A DNA stretch of 64,000 nucleotides, from positions 1-64,000 of the forward strand of contig NZ_CALSFU010000024.1 in the NCBI RefSeq assembly GCF_943737005.1. The letters are read 5' to 3'. Source of the DNA: Achromobacter sp. Marseille-Q4962. Its GTDB lineage: Bacteria; Pseudomonadota; Gammaproteobacteria; Burkholderiales; Burkholderiaceae_B. Numbering within the stretch: the first letter of the stretch is position 1; each line of letters starts with the position of its first letter. Of the stretch, positions 8,229 through 15,959 are shown piece by piece. Both the position numbers and the translations under genes were made by a program. A model generated the notes under the pieces. It saw only the letters and a list, made by a program, of their open reading frames with translations. It did not search any database and had not been told where the DNA came from.

Positions 8229-8570
8229 TTACTGGCGGCCCACCAGCACGCCGAACAGAAAGGCGGCGCCCGCCACCAGCCCCACGGCCTGCCAGGGGCG
8301 GGCCTGGATATATTCCTCGGTGCAGTCCAGCGTTTCCCTGACCAGGTCGTTGGCGGTTTCCGACGCCGCGCGCAGGCTCTGGCGGGTGGCCTGGAGCTGG
8401 TCGGACAGGCGGGCCTTGAGCGCGTCGATGTCCGCGTTGGCAGGGTCGCGCAGCGTCTCCTCCAGATCGTCGATCCAGCTTTCCGGACTGCGGGCGCGCC
8501 GGCGCGCGACGCCGTCGTCCGGTCCGTTCTCGGGAAAATCGGAGGGCGCGGGATTATGGGTAGAGGCCAT
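8229..8570 (-). CDS. DUF883/ElaB-YqjD-like membrane-anchored protein
   Basis: A 113-aa protein with a charged N-terminus, a long amphipathic helix (about 35-85, SWIDDLEETLRDPANADIDA) and a C-terminal transmembrane anchor (PWQAVGLVAGAAFLFGVLVG). This is the layout of the ElaB/YqjD/YgaM family, which anchors ribosomes or other partners to the inner membrane in stationary phase in E. coli. The start at 8570 has GGAGC upstream. It follows the Cys-rich protein gene (8631) by 60 bp on the same strand and is probably cotranscribed. A second family member lies at 35672. Confidence 0.85.
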   Translation of the reverse strand: MASTHNPAPSDFPENGPDDGVARRRARSPESWIDDLEETLRDPANADIDALKARLSDQLQATRQSLRAASETANDLVRETLDCTEEYIQARPWQAVGLVAGAAFLFGVLVGRQ

Positions 8571-8630
8571 CGGATGCTCCTGTGGTCGGGCAGACAAAGC
8601 GGCGCGCGGGCCGGCCCGGTCGGCGCCGCG

Positions 8631-8960
8631 CTAGGCGGGGTCCATGTGGCGGCACGCCTGGGCGCATGCCAGGCAGGCGTTGGCGCAGGACTGGCAGTGC
8701 TGCGCCGCGAACGAGGCGCACTCGCGGGCGCAGGCGTCGCACGCCAACGCGCACAATCTGCATGCGGCAATGGAAAACATTCCGCCGCGGGCGACGAGCC
8801 GCGCCGCGGTGCGGCACACGGCCGCGCATTCCAGGTCGAACCGGATGCAGGATTGCATGGACTGCGGGTTGTCGGCAAGACACATCGCAGCGCAGTGGTC
8901 GCAGGCGGCGGCGCATTCCTCACAGGCTTGCACAGATTTGCGGAATTGTGGGCTTTGCAT
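8631..8960 (-). CDS. Cys-rich four-helix-bundle copper-storage-like protein
   Basis: A 109-aa protein with 18 cysteines, spaced as CxxC and CxxxC along predicted helices (ACEECAAACDHCAAMC and later ACLACAQACRHMD). This matches the four-helix-bundle copper storage proteins (DUF326/Csp3 type), which hold many Cu(I) ions inside the bundle. No signal peptide is seen, so it should be cytosolic. The start at 8960 has AAGGAG upstream. A weaker sigma-54-type element lies at 9003-9019. The next gene on the strand is the DUF883 protein. Copper binding is inferred from the cysteine pattern. Confidence 0.88.
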   Translation of the reverse strand: MQSPQFRKSVQACEECAAACDHCAAMCLADNPQSMQSCIRFDLECAAVCRTAARLVARGGMFSIAACRLCALACDACARECASFAAQHCQSCANACLACAQACRHMDPA

Positions 8961-8982
8961 TGCATCTCCTTGTATTCCAGGC

Positions 8983-8998
8983 TTGCCGCAGGGCAAGC
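8983..8998. repeat. short inverted repeat upstream of Cys-rich gene
   Basis: CTTGCC-GCAG-GGCAAG forms a 6-bp stem in the leader of the Cys-rich protein gene. It could be a small hairpin or an operator. Confidence 0.45.
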
Positions 8999-9002
8999 GC
9001 CC

Positions 9003-9019
9003 CAGCAAACGGCGCGCCC
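9003..9019 (-). promoter_or_regulatory. weaker sigma-54-type element for Cys-rich gene
   Basis: The minus strand reads GGGCGCGCCGTTTGCTG. The GG-N10-GC spacing and the TTTGCTG half are intact, but the -24 half has GGCGC instead of GGCAC. The predicted start is about 8993, 33 nt before the ATG at 8960. Confidence 0.45.
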
Positions 9020-9111
9020 GCCGACCGGCCACATCCGCTTGCAATTTCGCCGGCCCCCCTCCGGCGCCTGCCCGCAGTAGCATGGAGACATCGCCACCGC
9101 AGGAGCCAGGC

Positions 9112-9348
9112 ATGAAATCCGGAGAGAAATCCGCCGGCCGCGCAGCGCGGGTGTCGCTGCAGGCCAAGGTGCTGCCGCCCGATTCGCCCGTGGAAGTCCC
9201 CAATCTGCCGCCCGTGCCCGACAAGAACACGCCCGACGAAGCGGCGCGCGACGCGCGCGTGCGCGTGGACGAGCAGACCGAATCCAACTGGGCCGACGGC
9301 AGCGCCCCGCAGCCCCGCGCCAGGAACGCGCGCTCGTCCCTGCTCTGA
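9112..9348 (+). CDS. small hydrophilic protein
   Basis: A 78-aa protein with no recognised family. A basic start (MKSGEKSAGRAARVS) precedes a Pro/Val stretch (KVLPPDSPVEVPNLPPVPDK) and then a charged tail. There is no Cys and no transmembrane segment, so it is probably disordered. The start is supported by AGGAGCCAGGC before the ATG. It ends 61 bp before the sigma-54-type element at 9409, and no such element precedes it. Confidence 0.65.
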   Translation: MKSGEKSAGRAARVSLQAKVLPPDSPVEVPNLPPVPDKNTPDEAARDARVRVDEQTESNWADGSAPQPRARNARSSLL

Positions 9349-9408
9349 AACCCCGGGGCGCTCCCCGCCTTCCGCAACGGCGGGCGCAACGGGGCAGCCG
9401 GGCGTCCC

Positions 9409-9425
9409 GGGCACGCCAATTGCTG
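9409..9425 (+). promoter_or_regulatory. sigma-54-type promoter of the PfpI operon
   Basis: Plus strand GGGCACGCCAATTGCTG has GG 9410-9411 and GC 9422-9423. The predicted start is about 9435, 41 nt before the ATG at 9476. CGCAACGG direct repeats lie just upstream (about 9373-9392). Confidence 0.85.
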
Positions 9426-9475
9426 CGGGCGTGGCCTCAACCGGCAATCGGTATCCGGGCACATGGGAGCCACGC

Positions 9476-10024
9476 ATGGACAAGGAATTGCAGGACGCCA
9501 ACATCGCCATTCTCGTGGTGGACGGCTTTGAGCAGATCGAGCTGACCAGCCCGCGCGATGCGCTGCAGGCGCAGGGCGCGCGCACGGTGGTCGTTTCCGC
9601 ACGGCGCGAGCCGGTGCAGGGCATGAATCACCACGAAAAGGCAGACAGCGTCGAGGCCGAACTGATCTTCGCCGAGGCCGATCCGGAGCATTTCGACGCG
9701 GTGCTGCTGCCCGGCGGCGTCATCAACGCCGACGAGATCCGTATGCACGCCAAGGCCCGGGAATTCGTGCGCGCCATGCACGAGGCCGGCAAGCCCATCG
9801 CCGTCATCTGCCATGGCGGCTGGCTGCTCATCTCCGCCGGCCTGGTCAAGGGCCGCAGGATGACGAGCTGGCCGTCTCTGGCCGACGACCTGAAGAACGC
9901 CGGCGCCCACTGGGTGGACGAGGAAGTGGTGGTGGACGGGCGCTGGGTCAGCAGCCGCAGGCCCGGCGACCTGCCGGCATTCAACCGTGAAATGCTGCGC
10001 GTATTCGCGCTGGCCCGGCGCTGA
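9476..10024 (+). CDS. PfpI/DJ-1 family protein (YhbO-like)
   Basis: A 182-aa member of the DJ-1/PfpI class I glutamine-amidotransferase-like superfamily, of the PfpI/YhbO branch. YhbO-type proteins are stress-protective and have been linked to repair of glyoxal-damaged biomolecules. The nucleophile elbow reads AVICHGGWLL, with Cys followed by His. The acidic partner sits in the N-terminal ILVVDGFEQIELTSP segment, and LLPGGVINADEIR is typical. ATG 9476 follows GGGAGCC. It is the first gene of a likely four-gene transcript (9476-11535) behind the sigma-54-type element at 9409. Confidence 0.92.
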   Translation: MDKELQDANIAILVVDGFEQIELTSPRDALQAQGARTVVVSARREPVQGMNHHEKADSVEAELIFAEADPEHFDAVLLPGGVINADEIRMHAKAREFVRAMHEAGKPIAVICHGGWLLISAGLVKGRRMTSWPSLADDLKNAGAHWVDEEVVVDGRWVSSRRPGDLPAFNREMLRVFALARR

Positions 10025-10069
10025 AGCCGCGCCGCCGGCTGCCGCATCAACGCAAAGGAGGTACCCGCC

Positions 10070-10234
10070 ATGCCCGCGTTCCATCGCATGCACGTCCCGC
10101 CCAAGCCCGAGCCGATCCCGCCGGGGTCGCCGCCCGGAGACTTGCCGGTCGACCCCGATACCGACGAGCCCGACGTGGACCTGCCTCCGAGCGAGGCGCC
10201 GGACAAGCAGAAGACCGCGCCCGCGCCGCATTGA
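10070..10234 (+). CDS. 54-aa Pro/Asp-rich protein
   Basis: A 54-aa proline- and aspartate-rich protein starting MPAFHRMHVPPKPEPIPPGS and containing PVDPDTDEPDVDLPP. No family is recognised and it is probably disordered. A very strong ribosome site, AAAGGAGG, lies eight bases before the ATG, which argues that it is translated. It is the second gene after the PfpI-family gene, 45 bp downstream. Confidence 0.7.
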   Translation: MPAFHRMHVPPKPEPIPPGSPPGDLPVDPDTDEPDVDLPPSEAPDKQKTAPAPH

Positions 10235-10252
10235 AGGGTCGCCGCCAGGGGG

Positions 10253-10293
10253 CGCGCCGCCATAGGGCGCGCCGCCACAGGGCGCGCCGCCAT
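10253..10293. repeat. 15-bp tandem repeats (2.7 copies)
   Basis: Units CGCGCCGCCATAGGG and CGCGCCGCCACAGGG, plus a partial third, lie between two small genes. Each unit spans a GGCGCGCC palindrome. Confidence 0.85.
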
Positions 10294-10319
10294 TTCCACC
10301 AAGAAGAAAAGGAGTCGCC

Positions 10320-10472
10320 ATGTCGACCATACTGCTGATTATTCTCATCCTGCTGCTCATCGGGGCGGTGCCGGCCTGGCCGTACAGCCGCAACTGGGGG
10401 TATTACCCGAGCGGGCTGCTGGGCATCGTGGTCATCGTGCTGATCGTGCTGCTGCTCATGGGACGGCTATAG
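10320..10472 (+). CDS. DUF3309 small membrane protein
   Basis: A 50-aa protein with two hydrophobic segments: MSTILLIILILLLIGAVPAW at the N-terminus and LLGIVVIVLIVLLLMGRL at the C-terminus. They are joined by a polar turn with WPYSRNWGYYPSG. The WGYYPSG motif and size match the DUF3309 family of tiny inner-membrane proteins of unknown function. The ATG has AAAAGGAG upstream. It is third in the PfpI operon. Confidence 0.88.
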   Translation: MSTILLIILILLLIGAVPAWPYSRNWGYYPSGLLGIVVIVLIVLLLMGRL

Positions 10473-10581
10473 CGCCTTTTCGCGCGTCCTCCACCGCGCG
10501 GCGCGCCGCCTGGCGGAGGGCGCGGGGCCGGCGTAACATCGCGGGGTTTCCGACTCCCCCGGGCACGCCGTGCCGCGTTGT

Positions 10582-11535
10582 ATGCGCATTCCCCTGCTGA
10601 TCCTCATCGAGAGCGTCAAAGACTACCTGCCGCGCTTCGAACAATCCGGTTTCGCCCCCGTCTGGGCGCCCACGGCCGAGGCGCGCGCCCGGACCATCGC
10701 CGAGCGCGGGCAGGACATCCGCATCGTGCTCACGCGGGGCGCCACGGGCCTGCGCGGCGACGAAATGCAGGCCATGCCCCGCCTCGAAATCGTGTGTTCG
10801 CTGGGCGTGGGCTATGAAAACATCGACCTGGACGCGGCCCGCCGGCGCGGGATCGTCGTCACGCACGGGCCCGGCACCAATGCGGTGTCCGTGGCCGATC
10901 ACGCCATGGCCCTGCTATTGGGCGCGGCGCGCCGCCTGCCGCAGGCGGACGCCGCCGTGCGGCGGGGCGGCTGGAGCGGCTTCATGGGGCCGCAGGTCGC
11001 GGGCAAGCGCCTGGGGCTGATCGGGCTGGGGCACATCGGCCGGGAAATCGCCCGGCGCGGGGCGCTGGGTTTCGGCATGCGGGTGGGCTATTGCACGCGC
11101 CGTCCCCGGCCGGAAAGCGGCTATGCGCATTACGCGGACGTGCGCGCGCTGGCCCGAGACTCGGATTTCCTGGTGGTGGCCGCGCCGGGCGGGGCCGCCA
11201 CGCACCACCTGGTCGACGAGACGGTGCTCGACGCGCTGGGGCCGCAAGGCTACCTGGTGAATGTGGCGCGCGGCAGCGTGGTGGATACGCAGGCGCTCAT
11301 CGCCGCCCTGGAGCAAGGCCGCATCGCCGGCGCGGGCCTGGACGTCGTGGAGGGCGAGCCCGACGTGCCCGAGGCGCTCAAGCGCCTGGACAACGTGGTG
11401 CTCACGCCGCACAGCGCCGGCCGTTCGCCCGAGGCGGTGGAGAACACCGTCAGTCTCTTCCTGCAGAACGCCGCCGCCCACTTCGCGGGCCGCCCCGTGC
11501 TCACCCCCGTGCCCGATGCGGGACACCGCGGATAG
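10582..11535 (+). CDS. D-2-hydroxyacid dehydrogenase (glyoxylate/hydroxypyruvate reductase-like)
   Basis: A 317-aa NAD(P)-dependent D-isomer 2-hydroxyacid dehydrogenase. The Rossmann motif GLIGLGHIGREIARR sits near residue 148. The substrate loop is LGVGYENID, the catalytic Arg is in NVARGSVVD, the Glu in VVEGEPDVP, and the His in VLTPHSAG. The order and the GHIGREIA signature fit the glyoxylate/hydroxypyruvate reductase branch; the exact substrate is unknown. ATG 10582 is preferred over a GTG a few codons upstream, though neither has a strong ribosome site. It is the last gene of the PfpI transcript, 109 bp after the DUF3309 gene. Confidence 0.9.
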   Translation: MRIPLLILIESVKDYLPRFEQSGFAPVWAPTAEARARTIAERGQDIRIVLTRGATGLRGDEMQAMPRLEIVCSLGVGYENIDLDAARRRGIVVTHGPGTNAVSVADHAMALLLGAARRLPQADAAVRRGGWSGFMGPQVAGKRLGLIGLGHIGREIARRGALGFGMRVGYCTRRPRPESGYAHYADVRALARDSDFLVVAAPGGAATHHLVDETVLDALGPQGYLVNVARGSVVDTQALIAALEQGRIAGAGLDVVEGEPDVPEALKRLDNVVLTPHSAGRSPEAVENTVSLFLQNAAAHFAGRPVLTPVPDAGHRG

Positions 11536-11574
11536 CAGCGTCCGCCGCGCTGGCGGGCAGGGAGCCTGCCGCCC

Positions 11575-12414
11575 TCAGTGCGAGAACAGCACCGGCACCG
11601 TCATGCTCTTGAGCACCGAGGCGGTGGCGCCGCCCATGGCCCATTCGCGCAGCTTGCTGTGGCCGTAGGCGCCCATCACGATGAGGTCGGCGCTGTGGTC
11701 GGCGGCCGTGTTGAGGATAGTGGCGCCGACGCCCACGCCGCGGATGTCGCGCCTGACGTGCCGCGGCTCGGGAACGCCATGCAGCTCGAAATACGTGGCT
11801 AGCTCGGCGAAGGGAATGGCGGGCTCGCGCGTCGTCGTGGATTCGCCCTCGTCCATGGTGAGCACCACGATCTCGCCGGCGTGCTTGAGCAGGGGCATGG
11901 CGTCGGCCAGCGCGCGCGCCGCCTCTCGGCTGCGGTCCCAGCAGTAGACGATGCGCTCGCCCACGCCCGTGAACGTGCCGCTGGAGGGCACCACGAGCAC
12001 CGGCCGTCCGGCGGACAGCAGCGTCTGTTCCACGAATTCGATTTCATGGGCCGCGTCGGTGTCGCGAGGGTTTTCCTGGCTCAGCACGATGAGGTCGGCG
12101 GTGCGGCCGTACAGCGCCATGCACGCGCTGGGCGAGCTTTCGGCGCTGCGCACCGAAGCCGCCACGTCGGCCGCCGAAGCGGAGGCCAGGAAGCCGTTCT
12201 GCACCGCGGCGCGGTCTTCGGCCAGCACCTGCTTCATGACGTCGAGCGCGCGGGAAAGCAGCACGGATTCCCCGTAGTAATACTGCGGCGGGGCGGAACT
12301 GGCGTAGATGCCGAGCACCTCCGCCTTGTGGCGCCGGGCCAGCGCCAGGGCGACGGTGGTGCGGCGTTGGCAATCGTAACCCTGGTCCAGGTGCAAAGCG
12401 ATGCGGCGGTACAT
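11575..12414 (-). CDS. universal stress protein, tandem UspA
   Basis: A 279-aa protein with two UspA-like halves. The C-terminal half carries the nucleotide-binding signature GAYGHSKLREWAMGGATASV followed by the buried strand MTVPVLFSH. The N-terminal half (MYRRIALHLDQGYDC) is more divergent, ending in ADLIVLSQ and RPVLVVPSSG. Usp proteins bind ATP or act as stress-induced signalling proteins. The start at 12414 has AAGGAGG upstream. A TTGAC-N4-ATCAA-type box lies 59 bp before the start, so anaerobic (ANR/FNR) control is likely, in contrast to its sigma-54-led neighbours. Confidence 0.9.
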   Translation of the reverse strand: MYRRIALHLDQGYDCQRRTTVALALARRHKAEVLGIYASSAPPQYYYGESVLLSRALDVMKQVLAEDRAAVQNGFLASASAADVAASVRSAESSPSACMALYGRTADLIVLSQENPRDTDAAHEIEFVEQTLLSAGRPVLVVPSSGTFTGVGERIVYCWDRSREAARALADAMPLLKHAGEIVVLTMDEGESTTTREPAIPFAELATYFELHGVPEPRHVRRDIRGVGVGATILNTAADHSADLIVMGAYGHSKLREWAMGGATASVLKSMTVPVLFSH

Positions 12415-12472
12415 GGCGGCCTCCTTGTCAGCGTCCATGCCCAAATGGTCGGACAGACCGGCGCCCGGCTTC

Positions 12473-12486
12473 TTGACCTGGATCAA
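12473..12486 (-). promoter_or_regulatory. ANR/FNR-type box upstream of usp gene
   Basis: Plus strand TTGACCTGGATCAA (minus TTGATCCAGGTCAA) matches the FNR/ANR consensus TTGAY-N4-RTCAA. It lies 59 bp upstream of the usp start codon, a distance that suits a class II activated promoter with a short leader. Confidence 0.75.
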
Positions 12487-12611
12487 GCGGCGGCGGCCCG
12501 AGGCGGGCGGGCGCATCCGGCCGCCCGCGCGTTGCGCAATCCGGCAATTTGTCCTGGGGACGGTCCGGCGGCGCGGGGAGGCTGCCCGTGCGCTCCGGGC
12601 GGCCCGCCGGC

Positions 12612-14789
12612 TCACGCCCGCTGGGCGCGTTCGCGCAACTGCCGGATCTGGCGCGCCTGCTGGCCGATGCGCGCCAGCGGCCCGGACAGGGCGGCATCCG
12701 CCGCGAGGGGCGGGGGCGGGCTCAGGCGCGGAGCCTGGCCGGCCTCGCGTCCCGAGAGCGCCGCGGCCAGGATCTGGCCGTATGCCCGCAGGGCAGCGGC
12801 CGCTTCCGAGCCCTCGGGCGGGCCGGGCTGCAGTTCCAGCACGGTGCCGGCCGCGGTCACGCGGCGCATCGCATTGAGCAGGCCCACCGCCGTTTCCACA
12901 TTGCGCTCGCGGTGCACGGGATTCTGCTGCAGGCGCTGCAAGGCGGCCTCGGCGTTGTCGGCGGCCAGGCAGGCCGCCCGCCGCAGCGCCTCGACCTGTG
13001 GCCGGGCCGCGTCAGGCCGGGCCGCGCCAGGCCGGGCCGCGCCAGGCCGGGCCGCGTCGGACCCCGCGGCGTCAGGCGGGGCGGCGCCCGGGCCGGCCTT
13101 GGCGTCGGCCAGCGCCCGCACGTAGTCCGCGTGCCGCTGCAAGGCGTCGGCCAGCGCGCCCGCCAGCTGGCGCGGCGCTTTCTCGGGCCAGGCCAGGAAC
13201 CCGACCAGCAGCGCCAGCACCCCGCCCAGGACGCTGTTGAAGGCGCGCAGCGCGGCCAGGGTGGGCTCATAGATCTCGGGCTGCTGGATGTGGCTCACCA
13301 GCACGAACTGGGAGGTGAGAAAGAAGGTGAAAAGCGCGTAGTGGACGGTGCGGGCGGCGAAGGTGCCCAAGGCGATGGGCAGCACCGCCAGCGCCACGGA
13401 CAGCGGGCTGCCGAGCAGCAAACCCAGCAGGGAGGCGCCGATCGCGCCGGCCACGCTGCCCGCCACGCGCTCCAGGGTGCGCTGCCACGTGGTGGCGAAA
13501 TACGGCTGCAGAATGAACACCAGGGTGAGCGACATCCAGTAGCCGTGGTTGACGGCGAAGGTGCGCGACAGCGCCACGGCGATGGTGGCGCCCAGGCCCA
13601 CGCGCAGCGCGTGGCGGAAGGCGTCGGAATCCCGCCGCATGTTCTGGCGCAGGGCGCGCCATGCCCGGCGCGCCGGATCGCGCGCGTGCGCCGGCAGCGA
13701 CGGCGCGGCCGCGGCCGCGCCCTGGTCGAACAGCGATTGCGCCACCGATGCGGCGTTGCGCAGCAGGCGGTCGAGCACGGGCAGGATGGCGGACAGATCC
13801 GGCGCATAGGCGGCCGGGGCGCCGCGCAGTTCGCGCAGGCCCGCGCGGCAATGCTCCAGCCGGTCGCGCAGGCGCTGCGCCTGCCTGGGGTCGGCCACGT
13901 CGGACACGCCGGCAATGGCGTTGGCCACGCTGGCGTAACGGTGCAGCGCGTGCGCGAGGTGGGCGCCGGCGCTGCGTCCCAGCCAGCGCGGGGTGTGCGA
14001 CTCGAGCAGGTCGGCGGCGGCCACGAGGGCGATGAAGCTGTCTTCGGCGTTGCCGAGCAGGAAGAAGAGCTGCTGCGCGCGGGCGCGGCGCGAGGGCCGG
14101 GCGTCCTGCACTTCGCCGATGCGGCCGCGCGCGGCTTCGAGCAGGGCGCGCAAGGCGCTGCGCTGCGGCCGGGTGACGGCGCTCCATGCCTGGGGACGGT
14201 CGGCATCAGGCACCAGGCCGGAATACATGCGCGCCAGCGCGTCGGCGAAGTCGGCCAGCCCCTGGTAGCAATGCGCCACGCTGCGCGTGGCGTCTTTCCA
14301 GGGCCGCCTGCGCCAGACCAGGGCCGACATCAGCATGGCCCAGACCGCGCCGGCCAGGAAGAACAGCGTGTACCCGAGGCAATCGGCCAGGGTGGGGGCC
14401 GGCAGTTCGGCGGCGACCACGAAGCCCGCGGAGAGCAGGGTGCCGATAATGGCCGCCGCCGGGCCCAGCACCCGCAGCAGGCCGCCGAAGGTGCAGCACA
14501 GAAAGGTGAGCGGCAGCAGCAGCCAGAGGTGCGGCGACGATGCCGTGGCCAGCAGGCAATAGAGTCCGCCGATCAGGCCCAGCGCCAGCATGGCGCCGGC
14601 GCGCTGGCGCAACGGCCCGCCCGGATCGCCGAAACACGCCCAGAACGCGGCGATGGCGCTCCATCCCAACCGGGGTTCGCCGGCCAGCACGGCGAGCACG
14701 ACCGGCGCGGCGCTGATGGCGGCCGCCTGCAGCGCGTCCAGCCACAGGATATTGCGCGCCGACGCGCGCCACGAAGACAACAGGCTCAT
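12612..14789 (-). CDS. FUSC-family inner-membrane protein (YccS/AaeB-like)
   Basis: A 725-aa integral membrane protein of the fusaric-acid-resistance/YccS/AaeB superfamily. It has two blocks of transmembrane helices (about 15-170, with WAMLMSALVW, and about 375-530, with GYWMSLTLVFILQPYFATTW), each followed by a soluble helical domain. The signature GYWMSLTLVFILQP in the second block is diagnostic of the family. Members are efflux pumps for aromatic acids or are uncharacterised. The ATG at 14789 gives a sensible N-terminus but has no good ribosome site; 14828 is possible. The C-terminal cytoplasmic region contains a low-complexity ARPGA repeat encoded by 13001-13060. Confidence 0.88.
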   Translation of the reverse strand: MSLLSSWRASARNILWLDALQAAAISAAPVVLAVLAGEPRLGWSAIAAFWACFGDPGGPLRQRAGAMLALGLIGGLYCLLATASSPHLWLLLPLTFLCCTFGGLLRVLGPAAAIIGTLLSAGFVVAAELPAPTLADCLGYTLFFLAGAVWAMLMSALVWRRRPWKDATRSVAHCYQGLADFADALARMYSGLVPDADRPQAWSAVTRPQRSALRALLEAARGRIGEVQDARPSRRARAQQLFFLLGNAEDSFIALVAAADLLESHTPRWLGRSAGAHLAHALHRYASVANAIAGVSDVADPRQAQRLRDRLEHCRAGLRELRGAPAAYAPDLSAILPVLDRLLRNAASVAQSLFDQGAAAAAPSLPAHARDPARRAWRALRQNMRRDSDAFRHALRVGLGATIAVALSRTFAVNHGYWMSLTLVFILQPYFATTWQRTLERVAGSVAGAIGASLLGLLLGSPLSVALAVLPIALGTFAARTVHYALFTFFLTSQFVLVSHIQQPEIYEPTLAALRAFNSVLGGVLALLVGFLAWPEKAPRQLAGALADALQRHADYVRALADAKAGPGAAPPDAAGSDAARPGAARPGAARPDAARPQVEALRRAACLAADNAEAALQRLQQNPVHRERNVETAVGLLNAMRRVTAAGTVLELQPGPPEGSEAAAALRAYGQILAAALSGREAGQAPRLSPPPPLAADAALSGPLARIGQQARQIRQLRERAQRA
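13001..13060. repeat. four 15-bp tandem repeats inside FUSC gene
   Basis: Four copies of GCCGGGCCGCGCCAG (variants GTCAG/GTCGG) encode a DAARPGAARPGAARPDAARP-like stretch in the FUSC protein. The 15-bp length preserves frame, so copy number can vary without breaking the gene. Confidence 0.95.
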
Positions 14790-14960
14790 CGAGCAAACGG
14801 GGACTGCGGAAAGCGCCAACCCTACCATGTGCGCAAGACCGCCGCGCCGGCGGCGGCCATTCCGTGTACGCATGGTTACAACTGATCGGCATCCGGCGCC
14901 GCGCGGCGCGCCGATTTGCTGGAATAAAGCCCGGAAATCGCCTACAAAAACGAGTGAGAC

Positions 14961-14979
14961 AGGCGGGCCTCTCCCGCCT
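14961..14979. repeat. hairpin upstream of EAL gene
   Basis: AGGCGGG-CCTCT-CCCGCCT forms a 7-bp stem ending 34 bp before the ATG at 15014. It is followed by TCGTCTTCC rather than a T-run, so it is a leader hairpin or a weak terminator. Confidence 0.6.
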
Positions 14980-15013
14980 TCGTCTTCCCCGAACAGCCTA
15001 CGAGGAGCAGTGC

Positions 15014-15931
15014 ATGGCTCTCCCTGCAGCGGCTGGATCCGATCAGGCGGCCAGCGATCATGAGATCGCGGCCATGGTGCTGGGCGACGGCGGGCAGCGC
15101 AACGACGGCCTGCGCGTGCTGGTGCAGCCGCAGTTGGACTTGCTCACCGGCCGGATCGCGTCGGCGGAAGCGCTGTCGCGGTGGCAGCATCCCCGGCTGG
15201 GGATGCTGATGCCCGCGCAGTTCGTGCCCGCCATCAACCGGCTGGGCCTGGACGCCGCGTTTTTCCAGAAGGTGGCGCTGCGCGTGCTGGACGTACTGGC
15301 CGCCATGCGGCGCGCGGGCGTCACGGTGCCGGTGGCCATCAATGCGCCGGCCTCCACGCTGTCGGACATGCGCTGCGTGGATTTCCTGCTCGGCGAGGTG
15401 CGGCGCGCCGAGCTGCCGCCGACCATGCTGCGCGTCGAACTCACCGAAGACCAGCCCATGCGCGACGTGGACGTGCTGCGCGCGTCCCTGCTGAAGCTGG
15501 CGCAGGCCGGCTGCGAGGCCAGCCTGGATGACTTCGGCACCGGTTATGCGTCGATGAAACTGCTGTGCGCGCTGCCGCTGGCCGAGGTGAAGATCGACCA
15601 GTATTTCGTCACGCGCATGCGCCACAGCGCGGCCACCTTCGAAGTGCTGCGCGCGGCGTCGGAACTCGCGGCGCGGCTGGGGTGGCGCGTGGTCGCCGAA
15701 GGCGTCGAGAACCTGGGCGACATTCCCGTGCTGCGCGCGGCGGGGTGCCGCTATGGCCAGGGCTACGCGCTGGGCCGGCCCATGCCGGCGGACGAGCTCA
15801 TCGCGCGCCTGCGCGAACAGCAGAGGAACGGCACGCCGCTGCGCGCTTCGGCCGATTACGCGTCCTCGTGGCTGGAGGCTTACGGCGAGGCGGCCGTCTT
15901 GCGCCGCCGGACCTGTAGCGCCACCGAGTAA
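15014..15931 (+). CDS. EAL-domain cyclic-di-GMP phosphodiesterase
   Basis: A 305-aa stand-alone EAL protein without sensor or membrane segment. Most catalytic positions are present: E52 in the EAL motif (SAEALSRWQ), Asn in VAINAP (less standard than VNLS), Glu in RVELTED, DD in DDFGTGYASMKLL, Lys in VKIDQYFV, Glu in VAEGVEN and Gln in YGQGYALGRPM. This supports hydrolysis of c-di-GMP to pGpG, though the missing sensor leaves its regulation open. GAGGAG lies ahead of ATG 15014. It is convergent with the treY end at 15960. Confidence 0.9.
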   Translation: MALPAAAGSDQAASDHEIAAMVLGDGGQRNDGLRVLVQPQLDLLTGRIASAEALSRWQHPRLGMLMPAQFVPAINRLGLDAAFFQKVALRVLDVLAAMRRAGVTVPVAINAPASTLSDMRCVDFLLGEVRRAELPPTMLRVELTEDQPMRDVDVLRASLLKLAQAGCEASLDDFGTGYASMKLLCALPLAEVKIDQYFVTRMRHSAATFEVLRAASELAARLGWRVVAEGVENLGDIPVLRAAGCRYGQGYALGRPMPADELIARLREQQRNGTPLRASADYASSWLEAYGEAAVLRRRTCSATE

Positions 15932-15959
15932 AAGCGGCAGGCCCGCGGGCCGGGCGCGG

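Noticed and set aside
10560-10577. GGGCACGCCGTGCCGCG as a thirteenth sigma-54 element before the dehydrogenase gene
   Set aside because: The -24 half matches but there is no TTGC at the right spacing (GG-N10-CG).
14915-14936. GGCGCGCCGATTTGCTGG before the EAL gene as a sigma-54 element
   Set aside because: Spacing is GG-N11-GC, one base too long.
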